Positions 63,142 to 64,000 of a stretch of 64,000 bases of DNA are shown piece by piece (position 1 is the stretch's first letter; the number at the start of each line of letters is the position of its first letter). The position numbers were made by a program, and so were the translations under genes. Location of the stretch: assembly GCA_041398565.1 (NCBI GenBank), contig JAWKUN010000002.1, forward strand, positions 1,860,001 to 1,924,000. Direction: 5' to 3'. Under the pieces are notes generated by a model, which did no database searches, was not told where the DNA came from, and saw only the letters and a list, made by a program, of their open reading frames with translations. The DNA is from DATGPD01 sp041398565. Its GTDB lineage: Bacteria > Planctomycetota > UBA1135 > UBA2386.

Positions 63142-64000
63142 ATGGCGCCGTCGTCCACGCGCCGGGCGGGGCCATTCGGCGTGAGCGACGCCCGCGAGTA
63201 CTTCGTCGTCTGCACGCTCGGCCTCGAGGCCGTGGTCGCACACGAGCTCGAGGAGCTCGGCGCACAGGATCTGCGCGTCGGCCGCGGCGGTATCTCGTGC
63301 GTCGGCGGCCGCCGGTTGGGCTACGCGATGAATCTGTGGCTGCGTGCCGCCATCCGGGTGCAGGATCTCGTTCTGCGCGGGTCCGCCGGCTCGCCGCCGG
63401 AACTCTACCGCTGCGTGCGCGAGGTCGACTGGTCCGAGCTGCTGTCCCCGGCACACACCCTGGCGATCGACGCCAGCGTCATGTCGTCGTGGATGACCCA
63501 CGGCAACTACGCCGCACAGGTGGTGAAGGACGCCATCGTCGACCAACTGCGCGAGCGCCATGGCGTGCGACCCGACGTCGACCGCGAGCTCCCCGACGTG
63601 CCGCTCAAGTTGGTGCTGCGCGAGAACGACGTGATCCTCTACCGCAACCTGTCGGGCGCCAGCTTGCACAAACGAGGCTGGCGCCGCGTGCAGGTGAAGA
63701 GTCCGCTCAACGAGGCGACGGCGGCCGGGTTGCTGCTGGCGTCCGAGTGGGATCGGACGTCGAGTTTGGTCGACCCCATGTGCGGCTCCGGTACCTTCCT
63801 CATCGAGGCGGCGCACATCGCGATGGGGCGGCCGCCGGGGCTGACGCGGCGCTTTCCGTTCGAGCGCTGGCCCGACTTCGACGCCACCGCTTGGAGCGAG
63901 CTGCGCGCCGAGGCGCGCCGTCGCATGCGCAGTGAACCCGGGGTCGAGCTGGTCGGCTTCGATCGGCATCCTGGCGCCATCGCCATCGCCAAGGCCAGCG
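63142..64000 (+). CDS. rlmL: RlmL/THUMP-type RNA guanine-N2 methyltransferase, 5' part
   Basis: The frame opens at an ATG at 63142 (MAPSSTRRAGPFGVSDAREYF); a GTG at 63181 is also likely. It runs off the right edge after about 286 codons. YFVVCTLGLEAVVAHELEELG is the N-terminal ferredoxin-like start, followed by a THUMP region (VREVDWSELL, VVKDAIVDQLRER) and LSGASLHKRGWR. The UPF0020 methyltransferase domain follows, with KSPLNEATAAGLLLASEW and the catalytic/SAM motif VDPMCGSGTFLIEAAHIA. It probably methylates 23S rRNA. The exact target (RlmL or a tRNA enzyme) cannot be fixed from this part. Confidence 0.88.
   Translation, partial: MAPSSTRRAGPFGVSDAREYFVVCTLGLEAVVAHELEELGAQDLRVGRGGISCVGGRRLGYAMNLWLRAAIRVQDLVLRGSAGSPPELYRCVREVDWSELLSPAHTLAIDASVMSSWMTHGNYAAQVVKDAIVDQLRERHGVRPDVDRELPDVPLKLVLRENDVILYRNLSGASLHKRGWRRVQVKSPLNEATAAGLLLASEWDRTSSLVDPMCGSGTFLIEAAHIAMGRPPGLTRRFPFERWPDFDATAWSELRAEARRRMRSEPGVELVGFDRHPGAIAIAKAS

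Overview
The window is a high-GC bacterial chromosome segment, most likely from the Planctomycetota. The grounds are indirect: large secreted beta-propeller, beta-helix and Ig-like proteins, several with a terminal domain I associate with that phylum; a PhoX-type phosphatase; a sulfatase; pseudopilin-like proteins; GT-C membrane glycosyltransferases; and an ECF sigma factor. There is no rRNA, and I found no convincing tRNA, CRISPR array, phage or insertion sequence. Genes lie on both strands in short operons with ATGA, GTGA or TGATG junctions.

Layout. 1-0.9 kb: 5' part of polA (minus). 1.2-4.8 kb: giant secreted SBBP/HAF repeat protein. 5.0-8.4 kb: a two-AAA-domain ClpB-like ATPase fused to a release-factor-like domain that lacks GGQ. 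8.4-12.3 kb: two exported beta-helix proteins. 12.4-13.9 kb: SprT-like protein and 3-methyladenine glycosylase. 14-19 kb: GspG-like protein, isopropylmalate/isocitrate dehydrogenase-family enzyme, and an 803-aa protein of unrecognised internal repeats. 19-26.4 kb (minus): GT4 transferase, zinc-ribbon membrane protein, DnaJ/CbpM pair, metal permease, GT-C protein, homoserine kinase. 26.4-33.4 kb (minus): scramblase-like protein, sulfatase, four-gene pilin-like operon, cyclophilin lipoprotein. 33.4-41.7 kb: ATP-grasp enzyme, RND/MMPL exporter, a thioredoxin-like selenoprotein, TMTC-like TPR protein, M28 peptidase. 41.8-46.6 kb: methyltransferase, STT3-like and PMT-like membrane proteins. 46.6-53.7 kb: two related tandem repeat arrays flanking a subtilase and a GT2-methyltransferase fusion. 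53.8-64 kb: GT-C protein, DUF2167 protein, PhoX-like protein, ECF sigma factor with overlapping membrane protein, leuS, a small membrane protein, and the start of an RlmL-type methyltransferase.

How the genes fit together. Envelope work dominates: secretion or pilus-type assembly, polyprenyl-sugar-dependent glycosylation, surface repeat proteins and exported hydrolases. Housekeeping genes (polA, thrB, leuS, leuB-like, mpg, rlmL-like) are interspersed.

Most notable points. (1) The gene at 37180-38307 is read through an in-frame UGA giving a U-G-P-C redox motif, followed by a bacterial SECIS-like hairpin. (2) A ClpB-like ATPase is fused to a GGQ-less RF2-like domain. (3) Two arrays, 3 x 184 bp and 4 x 183 bp, share three hairpins whose stems differ by compensatory changes. 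(4) A 26-bp-stem palindrome belongs to a dispersed REP-like family found at gene ends.
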